Shown here: positions 28,752 through 37,028 of the stretch, piece after piece | How positions within the stretch are numbered: position 1 is the first letter of the stretch | Layout of the letters: every line of letters starts with the position of its first letter | NCBI GenBank assembly: GCA_016712715.1 | Contig: JADJQM010000002.1 | Span: 124,001 to 188,000 of the forward strand | DNA: 64,000 nucleotides | Source: Rhodospirillaceae bacterium | Lineage (GTDB): Bacteria; Pseudomonadota; Alphaproteobacteria; Dongiales; Dongiaceae | Direction: 5' to 3' | Program-made: the position numbers and the translations under genes | The notes under the pieces: model-generated | The model's input: the letters and a program-made list of their open reading frames with translations, nothing else | The model's database searches: none | What the model was told of the DNA's origin: nothing

Positions 28752-30479
28752 CAGATCGTGGTGTCGGCAAACCGTCCGGCGGCTCTCCGCTCGGCATCAT
28801 CCTCACGCTGCTGTTCAGCATCGCGGTGATCGGCGTCGGTGCCTGGCTCTATCTCAAGAGTGCCGAGACGCCGGATGCGCCCGCTACGCCGGCCGCGGCA
28901 ACCACATCGCCGCAGCTGCAATCGACACCGCAGGACGAGGCAGCACCGGCCGCGGCGCAGATCGGCGAGGCGCCCACCCCCGTTGAACCCACGGCCGGCA
29001 GCCCGACGCTGGAACTGCCCGCGGCCTACGTGCCCAAGAACAATGTTCTTGAGGTCGATATCAGCGAATATGCCGGCTATGGCGGCCTCATCGTCGCCAA
29101 TGGCGGCTTTGCGCCCAACCCGGACTCGTTCTTTGCCAAGGAGTATGGCTTCCAGGTCAAGATCACGGTCTCGGAAGAGGAGACCTGGGGCAAGCTCAAC
29201 AATGGGAAATTCGCGGCGGCGGCCACCACCACCGACGTGCTGGCGGTGCTTGGCCGGCAGTTCGACGTCACCGTGCCGGTGCAGATCGGCTTCTCGCGCG
29301 GCGCCGACATGATTGTGGTCGACCAGGGCATCGTCTCGGTCAACCAGCTCGCCGGCAAGATTCTGGCCGGGTCCGGAATTCAACGAGAGCGAATTCTTCC
29401 TGCGTTACCTCGCCCAGGAAGCGGGTTTGCAGGTGAAGCTGCTGCGCGATCTAGACGCGAAGCCCGCCGCCAATGAAGTGGGCCTCGTGCTCTATGAAGA
29501 CGCGTTCGTCGCCTGCGACGCCTATGCCTATGAACTCCAGGGCAACAGCCCGCGCCTCAATGGCTGCGTGGGGTGGACGCCGCGCACCGACGAGGTGATC
29601 GAGGCCTCGGGCGGCAAGGCAAAGAGGCTGGTTTCCAACCGCAACCTGCTGGTGGTTGCGGACATTCTCACCGTCAACAAGGGCTTTGCCGATGCCAATC
29701 CGAAGATGGTGAAAGGCCTCGTGCATGGCATCCTGGAGGGCAATCGGCGCCTCCGCGACCAGCCCGACCAGCATGTCGGCATCGTCGCCAAGGCCTTCGG
29801 CTGGTCGGAGGCCGACACGCGCGACGAGCTGAGCCGCGTCCACCTTTCCAACCTGCCGGAGAACCTCGCCTTCTTCGACGGCACGATCGACGCCGCCGGC
29901 TCCTATTCTGGGATCTACCAATCCTCGGTGCTGGCCTATGGCAGCCGCATCCGCAACCCGGTCGATGGCGAGCGCTTCCTGGATCTCGCCCATCTGAAGG
30001 CATTGAAGGCCGAGGGCAAGTTCGCCGACCAGAAGATCGCCATCGCCCCCATCAAGACCAGCGCCAGCCAGCAGCTGGAAGGCGATCCGCTGCTCAGCAA
30101 GGATATCCGCTTCTTCTTCGAGCCGAACTCCTCCACGCTCGACAGCACCGCCAAGGAGAACCAGGACTACCTCGACACGATCAAATCATTCCTGCAGGTG
30201 AGCCCCGGTTCGCTGGTCCTGCTGCGCGGCCATGTCGACAATGCCCGGGTCGAGGAGTTCCGCAAGCAAGGCGGCGAGGAGCTGGTGAAGACGATGGCCC
30301 TCAAAGCCATGGAGCTCTCCAAGGAACGCGCCAACGGCGTGCGCGCGGCCCTTCTCAAGAAGCATCCCACGATCGATCCCAAGCGCATCGAGATCGTCGG
30401 CCGCGGCTGGGAAGAACCAGCCGGCCCCGACAGCGACCTCAACCGCCGGGTCGAGGTACAGTGGTTCACGTTGGAGTGA
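28748..30479 (+). pseudogene. Substrate-binding/OmpA fusion protein, broken by a one-base frameshift
   Basis: An envelope protein that would have 576 residues. One membrane helix at about 14-36 is followed by a Pro/Ala-rich linker, a type 2 periplasmic-binding-protein domain of the phosphate/NMT1 class, and a C-terminal OmpA peptidoglycan-binding domain, with RGHVDNARVEEFRKQG and LNRRVEV as its anchors. The first frame runs to GKILAG and then into junk, stopping at 29476. The second takes over as GPEFNESEFFLRY. Removing one G from the GGG at 29369-29371 restores the frame exactly. The fusion ties the inner membrane to the cell wall. It is the last gene of the PspA operon. Confidence 0.85.
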
Positions 30480-30507
30480 CGGTGCGGGCGGCCGAAGCGC
30501 TGACTTG

Positions 30508-31080
30508 AGAGGCGGCGGCAGCAAGCGGCGGAGCTCTCTCTACCGCGCCTTCCGCTACCGCCTGCTCATCCCGATGCTGCGTGCGCGCCACGCGCCGGAA
30601 TTCGCCGCGTGCGGCACGATGGTAGGATTGATGCTGGCCTTCACGCCGACCATCGGCCTCCACATGACGCTGGCGCTGGCGGTGTGGGTGATCGCCACGC
30701 GCCTCTTCAAATGGGAGTTCAGCCTGATCCTGGCGCTGGCCTGGACTTGGGTCAGCAATGTTTTCACCGGCCTGCCGATCTATTACCTGCTCTATGTGAC
30801 GGGGCAGCTGCTGATGGGCCGCTGGCAGGACCTCTCCGGTTACGCCGAGTTCATCGACCTCTGGCACACATTCACCGCCGGCGACCACACCATCTGGCAA
30901 GACGCCACCATCATGGCCAAAGTCATGCTGGAAGATTGGGGTGTCGCGATGTGCGTGGGGGGAGCGCCCTGGGCGGTGGTGGCGGGTGGGATTGGATATT
31001 GGGTGAGTCTGAAGTTTATCCGCGCATATCGGCGGGAGAAGGCGGTGCGAAGGGGACCTTCACGTAGCCAAATGTCGTAG
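30508..31080 (+). CDS. DUF2062 membrane protein, paralogue 3
   Basis: About 190 residues with the full DUF2062 pattern: RLLIPMLRARHAPEFAACG, GLMLAFTPTIGLHM, LAWTWVSN and YYLLYVTGQLLMGRW. The start is uncertain: TTG at 30505 and ATG codons further in are possible. It follows the SBP-OmpA gene by about 28 bases on the same strand and may belong to the PspA operon. It is most like paralogue 2. Function is unknown. Confidence 0.82.
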   Translation, partial: RGGGSKRRSSLYRAFRYRLLIPMLRARHAPEFAACGTMVGLMLAFTPTIGLHMTLALAVWVIATRLFKWEFSLILALAWTWVSNVFTGLPIYYLLYVTGQLLMGRWQDLSGYAEFIDLWHTFTAGDHTIWQDATIMAKVMLEDWGVAMCVGGAPWAVVAGGIGYWVSLKFIRAYRREKAVRRGPSRSQMS

Positions 31081-31153
31081 AATTGCTTGATCGACAAACT
31101 TCCCCAATCGGAGCACATCGGGCCTGTCGGCAAGCGCTCGACCCTTTGCTTGC

Positions 31154-32848
31154 TCAGTTGTCGTCTTCGTTAACTGAAGAAGCACTATGCTGCGATTGAA
31201 AAATAGCCCATGTCACGCGCTCTGCTACAGCCATCATCAAATCATTTCGTTCCAGATTTCCAAATTGGGCGATGTCCGGAGCCCCCGATATCTGTCGTAG
31301 AATCTGTTCGTTCGTATAGTCGGCGTAGACGGTCATCAACCACTCGAACATCTCTAGCGGGGTGTCCGCCCGTTTGTTTGGCTGACGAAGTTCACCAAAT
31401 ATTGCACTACCAAAGCTGACGTACTCGCGCAGCTCCTGATCAGTCATGTCCATAGTTAATATGTGAGCGCCAATTTCATCTGACATAACGCCCAGATACA
31501 TGCACCGTTCATCTTCAGAGACAGCAACAGAGGTTACTTCGGCAAAACCGATGCCAGAATCACTAAAAAAATATTTTTCACCAATCATAATGCGGCGACT
31601 ACCGCCATCTATTGTCTCCGATAACAACCGACCGTCAAAAGTTGATGGCAGCTCTGTATATCGAACGATCATGTCGAGGATATGGTAGATATCGATGTGC
31701 TTTTGTTTTTGCTGATAAATTACATGCAACGGCAACGCACCGCCCTTTAGAAAATCTGGGATGCCGTAGCCAAAGGCCGTGGTCACGCTTTGTGCGCGGT
31801 CATCCATCAAATGGCGATGGTAGTTCCAGTTTGTCACGAACACGTAAGCCGAAATATTCGTCGTGCGAGCGGATTCACTCTCTTTGAGTCGCCCTATAGC
31901 ACGCTCGACCCACATCGGCGGCTGTTGATTTGTCGCCACTTGGTCACTGTTTGTGTCGATGAAAACGAGGCGAGTGCTTGCCGATGGCTTCTGCAAGGCC
32001 TGACGTAGATGCGCAGTCACTTTGTCAGTCGGGTCCTTATCCTTGCTCCCATCGACGTTGCTTTTTCCAAGAACGCCAGCAACAGCACGCATTTTTGCTT
32101 CGACGGTGTACTTCTTGCCGGTTCGTTTCGATATCGCTGAAAATTCACAATGTTTTGTGGTCTTATCATGCTCATCCTCAAGCACCAACTCAAACCCGGC
32201 CCGAATTAAGACATTAGCTATCATGAGTTCATGATAAGCACCTTGGAAATTCTTGGGATCTCGGAGACGGATGAGCAGACGATCTTGCAGTTCTACGTTG
32301 TGTTTGATCAGATAGAGACTGTAAGCGAGTCCGAGGAAACACCAAGCGACTCCTATTCCATTGGCGCTTCGAATTCCGCCTGATTGCAATGGATCGCGAG
32401 TCTGGAATTCGTAAAATGCTTGATACCATTGCATTACGATGTGTCGCTCAAGCATCGGCTTAGCGAGTTCCGCAGTCCCCCATTCCGTTCCGAGTACGGA
32501 TTTGATGTAGTGGACAAGAAAGTCAGGGAAGGTTTTCCATTTTTTCGACCAGTAAATGCGATCACCCGTAGCAACGATACGGTGACCAGCCACTTCTGCC
32601 GAAACAATCGGCCGGCCCAGTCCTTGCTGGCGCTCGCGAATAGCCTCCTGCGCCAGATTTTTGCGCACTACTCCGCGGGTGGACGTGGCCTGTTCCTCAT
32701 AAATGGGGCCGCGATTTGCGATGCTGCCACAACACTTCTTAAATTTTTTTCCACTACCGCAATGGCACGGCTGATTGCGCCCAACTTTGGCCACACTTCT
32801 CACCTTGCTCTTCTGATCGTGCCAGAATAAAGGCCAATTATCGGCCAA
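31154..32848 (-). CDS. SEC-C zinc-motif protein with a possible PD-(D/E)xK nuclease domain
   Basis: A soluble protein of up to 564 residues. A SEC-C zinc motif, CHCGSGKKFKKCC, is at 28-40. At about 205-255 there is a pattern typical of restriction-endonuclease folds: E207 in YHEL, an acidic position near 235, and E250-A-K252 in YTVEAKMR. The C-terminal half is unrecognised. The first codon is a TTG; GTG codons at 32803 and 32794 are alternatives. Composition is clearly more AT-rich than the neighbours, so lateral transfer is likely. It sits downstream of recJ by 40 bases. A role in nucleic-acid defence or quality control is a guess. Confidence 0.65.
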   Translation of the reverse strand: MADNWPLFWHDQKSKVRSVAKVGRNQPCHCGSGKKFKKCCGSIANRGPIYEEQATSTRGVVRKNLAQEAIRERQQGLGRPIVSAEVAGHRIVATGDRIYWSKKWKTFPDFLVHYIKSVLGTEWGTAELAKPMLERHIVMQWYQAFYEFQTRDPLQSGGIRSANGIGVAWCFLGLAYSLYLIKHNVELQDRLLIRLRDPKNFQGAYHELMIANVLIRAGFELVLEDEHDKTTKHCEFSAISKRTGKKYTVEAKMRAVAGVLGKSNVDGSKDKDPTDKVTAHLRQALQKPSASTRLVFIDTNSDQVATNQQPPMWVERAIGRLKESESARTTNISAYVFVTNWNYHRHLMDDRAQSVTTAFGYGIPDFLKGGALPLHVIYQQKQKHIDIYHILDMIVRYTELPSTFDGRLLSETIDGGSRRIMIGEKYFFSDSGIGFAEVTSVAVSEDERCMYLGVMSDEIGAHILTMDMTDQELREYVSFGSAIFGELRQPNKRADTPLEMFEWLMTVYADYTNEQILRQISGAPDIAQFGNLERNDLMMAVAERVTWAIFQSQHSASSVNEDDN

Positions 32849-32888
32849 AGCCGATCTTTTGTGCAGAGAATTTTATTGAGAGTTCCCC

Positions 32889-34670
32889 TCACCCCGCCAG
32901 CGCGGCGTCCTCCACCACCATCTGGACGCTGTCGCGGCCTTGCCAGGTGTCGCGGCGGAGATGGCCGGCGACGTGGAATCTCTGCCCTCGGGCGGTGGTG
33001 AAGAGGCGGCCCAATTCGTTCTCGGCGGCGCGGAAGGCGATGGCCTTGATCCTGGTGCCGTCGGCGCCTTCCAGGCTCAGGCGCAGATGGGCGCCGCCGA
33101 CCACGTCGGCAAACGCCAGGCGCACATTGGGGAGGGCGAAGCGCGGTTCAGCATTGCCGGCGCCGAAGGGGCCCATGCGTTCCAGCATCGTGATGAGATC
33201 GGTGGTGGCGGCGCGCGGCTGCAGGGCGGCGTCGAGGTCGAGCACGGGGACGAGGCGTTCGCCGTTCATGTCACCGGTGAAGCGCGTACTCAGGAATTTG
33301 CAGAGATCGTCGAGCCGGTCTTCGGGCACCTCGAAGCCAGCCGCCATGGCGTGGCCGCCGCCCTTTTGGAGGATGCCCGCCTCGCGCGCGGCGATGATGG
33401 CGTTGCCGAGATGGAGACTGCCCACGGACCGGCCGGAGCCCTTGCCGACACCCCTTTCGAGGCTGACGACGCAGGCCGGGCGCTGGTAGCGCTCCTTGAG
33501 GCGTCCCGCCACGATGCCGATGACGCCGGCATGCCAGTCATGACCCGCCACAAAGATGAGATAGGGGCTATCCCCGGCTTGTGCTTCGGCAGCGGCGATG
33601 GCCTGGTCGAGGACCCGGGCTTCGATATCGCGGCGTTCGGTGTTGAGGAGGTCGAGTTCGGCGGCAATGGATTTGGCGACCTCATTGTCATCGGTCGAGA
33701 GCAGCCGCGCGCCGAGATCGGAGCGCCCCACCCTGCCCCCCGCATTGACGCGGGGGCCGAGCAGGAAGCCCGCGTGATAGGCGTTGGGGCGTTCATTGAT
33801 GCGGGCGACATCTGAGAGCGCGTTGAGTCCGGGGTTCCTGCGCCCCGCCATCACCTTCAAACCCTGTGCCACCAGGGCGCGGTTGATGCCGGTCAAGGGC
33901 ACCACATCGGCGACCGTGCCCAGCGCCACGATGTCGAGCCATTGCATGAGGTCGGGTTCGGGTCGATCCGCGCCATAGGCGCCGCGCGCGCGCAGGGTGC
34001 GGTTGGTGGCGACCACCAGCAGGAAGGCCACACCAACGGCTGCCAGCTGGCCATGCTGGCCGGATTCATCAAGGCGGTTGGGATTGACCACGGCGGCCGC
34101 CATCGGCAGGCGCGGTTCAGCGACGTGATGGTCGACCACCAGCACGTCGAGGCCGGCATCCTTCGCTGCTTCCAGCGGGGCAAAGGCGGTGATGCCGCAA
34201 TCGACCGTGATGACGAGGCGGGCACCCTGATCCTTCAACGCCAGCAGGGCAGGCGCGTTGGGGCCGTAGCCTTCCTTCATGCGGTCGGGGACATAGAGAA
34301 TGGGCGCCTTGGCGCCAGCCGCATTGAGGAAGCGCAGCAGCAGCGCCGACGAGGTGGCACCGTCGACATCGTAATCGCCGAAGATGGCGATCTGCTCGCC
34401 GGATTGAATGGCGTCGGCGAGGCGCGACGCCGCCTGGTCCATGTCACGGAACATCGAGGGGTCCGGCATCTGGTCGCGCAATCGTGGTTCCAGATAGGCC
34501 GCGGCCCTGTCGAGATCCTGGCCGCGGGCCGCCAGCAACTGGCCGATGAGGTCGGGAAGACCCTCGCGCTGGGCGATGGCGAGGCCCAGCCTTTCGTCAC
34601 CCGCCCGCTGCCGCCACAGGCGGCCGCTGGCGGATTGGGCGACGCCCAAGAAGGCGCCGCTTTCCGTCAT
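32889..34670 (-). CDS. recJ: Single-stranded-DNA-specific exonuclease RecJ
   Basis: 5'-to-3' exonuclease of 593 residues used in recombination and mismatch repair. The DHH phosphoesterase motifs are clear: IFGDYDVDGATSSA (motif I), VITVDCGITA, and VVDHHVAEPRLP (the DHH motif). The DHHA1 domain follows with the GGHAMAAGFEV glycine motif, then an OB-like C-terminal domain. It is the third gene of the hom-glpX-recJ block and starts 16 bases after glpX. Confidence 0.95.
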   Translation of the reverse strand: MTESGAFLGVAQSASGRLWRQRAGDERLGLAIAQREGLPDLIGQLLAARGQDLDRAAAYLEPRLRDQMPDPSMFRDMDQAASRLADAIQSGEQIAIFGDYDVDGATSSALLLRFLNAAGAKAPILYVPDRMKEGYGPNAPALLALKDQGARLVITVDCGITAFAPLEAAKDAGLDVLVVDHHVAEPRLPMAAAVVNPNRLDESGQHGQLAAVGVAFLLVVATNRTLRARGAYGADRPEPDLMQWLDIVALGTVADVVPLTGINRALVAQGLKVMAGRRNPGLNALSDVARINERPNAYHAGFLLGPRVNAGGRVGRSDLGARLLSTDDNEVAKSIAAELDLLNTERRDIEARVLDQAIAAAEAQAGDSPYLIFVAGHDWHAGVIGIVAGRLKERYQRPACVVSLERGVGKGSGRSVGSLHLGNAIIAAREAGILQKGGGHAMAAGFEVPEDRLDDLCKFLSTRFTGDMNGERLVPVLDLDAALQPRAATTDLITMLERMGPFGAGNAEPRFALPNVRLAFADVVGGAHLRLSLEGADGTRIKAIAFRAAENELGRLFTTARGQRFHVAGHLRRDTWQGRDSVQMVVEDAALAG

Positions 34671-34686
34671 GCGCGATGGGTCGGCA

Positions 34687-35646
34687 TCAGACGCCTTGCG
34701 GCTTCTTGATGGTCCAATTGTGCTGCGCCTCGATGATGCGCACGGTGCCGGTCTTCGAGCGCATGACCATGGAATGGGTCGTGGCGCTGGTGGTCGAGCG
34801 ACGCACGCCGGTCAGCATCGGGCCGTCGGTGACACCGGTCGCTGCGAACATGACGTCGCCCTTGGCGAGGTCGAGGAGGTCGTATTTGCGGTTGAGATCG
34901 GTGATGCCGATCTTGCGGGCGCGGCCCTTCTCGTCCTCGTTGCGGAAGACGAGGCGGCCCTGCATCTGGCCGCCGATGCAGCGGAGCGCGGCGGCCGCCA
35001 GCACACCTTCCGGCGCGCCACCCTGGCCGATATAGATATCGACGCCGGTACCGGGCTTGGCGGTGGCGATCACGCCGGCGACGTCGCCGTCGGAGATCAG
35101 CATGATGCGGGCACCCGTGGCGCGGACCTGGGCGATGAGATCGGAGTGGCGCGGGCGGTCGAGAATGCAGGCCACGAGATCGCTGATGTCCATGCCCTTC
35201 GCCTTGGCGAGGTTCTTCAGATTCTCGGCAGGCGTTGCGTCGAGGTCGACGATGCCCTTGGGCAGGCCCGGACCGACGCTGATCTTGTCCATATAGGTGT
35301 CGGGCGCATTCAGGAACCCGCCGGCTTCCGCCATGGCGATGACGGCGAGGGCATTGGTGCCGCCCTTGGCGGTGATGGTGGTGCCTTCCAGCGGATCAAG
35401 CGCGATGTCGATCTTCTGCCCGCCAGCGCCGACCTTTTCGCCGATATAGAGCATCGGCGCTTCGTCGCGTTCGCCTTCGCCGATCACCACCGTGCCGTCG
35501 ATCGGCAGATCGTTGAGCGCGGTGCGCATGGCGTCGACGGCGGCCTGGTCGGCCGCCTTTTCATCGCCGCGCCCCATCAGGCGCGAGGCGGCAAGGGCGG
35601 CGGCTTCGGTGACGCGAACGGCTTCCAGCGCCAGATTGCGGTCCAT
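34687..35646 (-). CDS. glpX: Fructose-1,6-bisphosphatase class II
   Basis: Metal-dependent sugar phosphatase of gluconeogenesis, 319 residues. Signatures include VVIGEGERDEAPML and IALDPLEGTTITAKG, which hold the metal-binding acidic residues, and IGQGGAPEGVLAAAAL for phosphate binding. Position between hom and recJ is conserved across alphaproteobacteria. Some members also act on sedoheptulose-1,7-bisphosphate; nothing here decides that. Confidence 0.95.
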   Translation of the reverse strand: MDRNLALEAVRVTEAAALAASRLMGRGDEKAADQAAVDAMRTALNDLPIDGTVVIGEGERDEAPMLYIGEKVGAGGQKIDIALDPLEGTTITAKGGTNALAVIAMAEAGGFLNAPDTYMDKISVGPGLPKGIVDLDATPAENLKNLAKAKGMDISDLVACILDRPRHSDLIAQVRATGARIMLISDGDVAGVIATAKPGTGVDIYIGQGGAPEGVLAAAALRCIGGQMQGRLVFRNEDEKGRARKIGITDLNRKYDLLDLAKGDVMFAATGVTDGPMLTGVRRSTTSATTHSMVMRSKTGTVRIIEAQHNWTIKKPQGV

Positions 35647-35660
35647 CTCTCAGATCTCCT

Positions 35661-36974
35661 TCAACTCAGTGTCTCGATCGGGAGCACATGCGCGGGCTCA
35701 AGGATCGAGTTCACCTGGGCGAGACGCGCAACGACGCGGCCGATGGCCGCCTCGGTCGTCTCATGTGTGGTCAGAACAATCGGTACCGCTTCCCCCGGGG
35801 AACGTGCGCGCTGGATCATGGCTTCCATCGACACGCTCTCGTCGCGCATGACACCGGCGATATCGGCGATGACGCCGGGCTTATCGACCACCATCAGGCG
35901 CAGATAATAGGACCCGGCATGAAGCCCAACCGGCGCTTGGGCCGCTGGTTCCAAAGTTTCCGCAGGGGCTGAAAAAGCAGGCAGAATTCGGTCGCGGGCG
36001 ATGTCCATGAGGTCGGCGACGATGGCGGATGCCGTGGGACCCCGCCCGGCGCCCCGGCCGATGGCCATGTTTTCACCAACAAAATTGCCGTTGGTGACGA
36101 CCGCGTTATAGACGCCGTCCACCTTGGCGATGGTGCTGGCGACCGGCACCATGCAGGCATGGACGCGCTGCTCGATGCCGTGGGCGGTCTGGCGCGCGAT
36201 GCCCAGGAGCTTGATCCGGTAGCCGAGTTCGTCGGCATAAGCGATGTCCATGGCCGAGACATTGCGGATACCGCTGATGCGCACGCCGGCGAAATCGACG
36301 GCACAGCCGAAGGCGACCGAGGTCAGGATCGAGAGTTTATGGGCGGCATCGACGCCGTCGACATCGAAACTGGGATCGGCCTCGGCGTAACCCAGCTTCT
36401 GCGCCTCGGCCAGCACATCGGCGAATTCGCGGCCGGTCTCGCGCATCTGCGTCAGGATATAGTTGCAGGTGCCGTTGAGGATGCCGTAGACGCGATCGAT
36501 GCGGTTGGCGGCCAAGCCTTCGCGCATCGCCTTGATGACCGGGATGCCGCCGGCGACCGCCGCCTCATAGGCCAGCGCCACGCCGGCGCGTTCGGCGGCC
36601 AATGCCAGGGCGGTGCCGTGATGGGCGAGGAGCGCCTTGTTGGCGGTCACCACATGGCGTTTGTTGGCGATGGCTTTTTCGATGAGATCCTTGGCCTTGC
36701 CCTCGGAGCCGCCGATCACCTCGACCACGACATCGACCTTGGGGTGGTCGGCGAGATTGACCGCGTCATCGACCCAGTCGATGCCGGCAAGGTTCAGGCC
36801 ACGATCCTTCTTGCGGTCGCGCGCGGAGACGGCGGTGACCACGATCGGCCGCGGGCAATGCTTGGCAAGAATGTCCGCATTCGTCTGCAGCAGTTCGATG
36901 ACTCCGGCGCCGACCGTGCCGAGGCCGGCGATGCCGACCCTCAAGGGAGATTCAGGTTTTCGATCAACAGCCAC
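35661..36974 (-). CDS. hom: Homoserine dehydrogenase
   Basis: NAD(P)H-dependent enzyme of 437 residues that makes homoserine for threonine and methionine. The N-terminal Rossmann motif is GIAGLGTVGAGV. The catalytic domain contains GILNGTCNYI and EADPSFDVDG, with the active-site lysine in the AAHKL segment. A C-terminal ACT domain (YYLRLMVVDKPGVIADIAGV) is the usual site of threonine feedback. The start is GTG, supported by GGGAGC upstream. It leads the hom-glpX-recJ block. Confidence 0.95.
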   Translation of the reverse strand: MAVDRKPESPLRVGIAGLGTVGAGVIELLQTNADILAKHCPRPIVVTAVSARDRKKDRGLNLAGIDWVDDAVNLADHPKVDVVVEVIGGSEGKAKDLIEKAIANKRHVVTANKALLAHHGTALALAAERAGVALAYEAAVAGGIPVIKAMREGLAANRIDRVYGILNGTCNYILTQMRETGREFADVLAEAQKLGYAEADPSFDVDGVDAAHKLSILTSVAFGCAVDFAGVRISGIRNVSAMDIAYADELGYRIKLLGIARQTAHGIEQRVHACMVPVASTIAKVDGVYNAVVTNGNFVGENMAIGRGAGRGPTASAIVADLMDIARDRILPAFSAPAETLEPAAQAPVGLHAGSYYLRLMVVDKPGVIADIAGVMRDESVSMEAMIQRARSPGEAVPIVLTTHETTEAAIGRVVARLAQVNSILEPAHVLPIETLS

Positions 36975-37028
36975 GGCAAAGCTCCCTCGGCCACGCCGAG
37001 CCCAGCAGAATGTTCATGATCCCTGGAC

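Noticed and set aside
29360..29400. Programmed ribosomal frameshift in the SBP-OmpA gene
   Set aside because: No slippery heptamer or downstream structure of a known type is evident; a simple one-base insertion is more economical.
32840..32855. Hairpin ATCGGC-CAAA-GCCGAT at the start of the SEC-C gene as a terminator
   Set aside because: The stem is only six pairs, overlaps possible start codons, and the T run faces the wrong direction for recJ.
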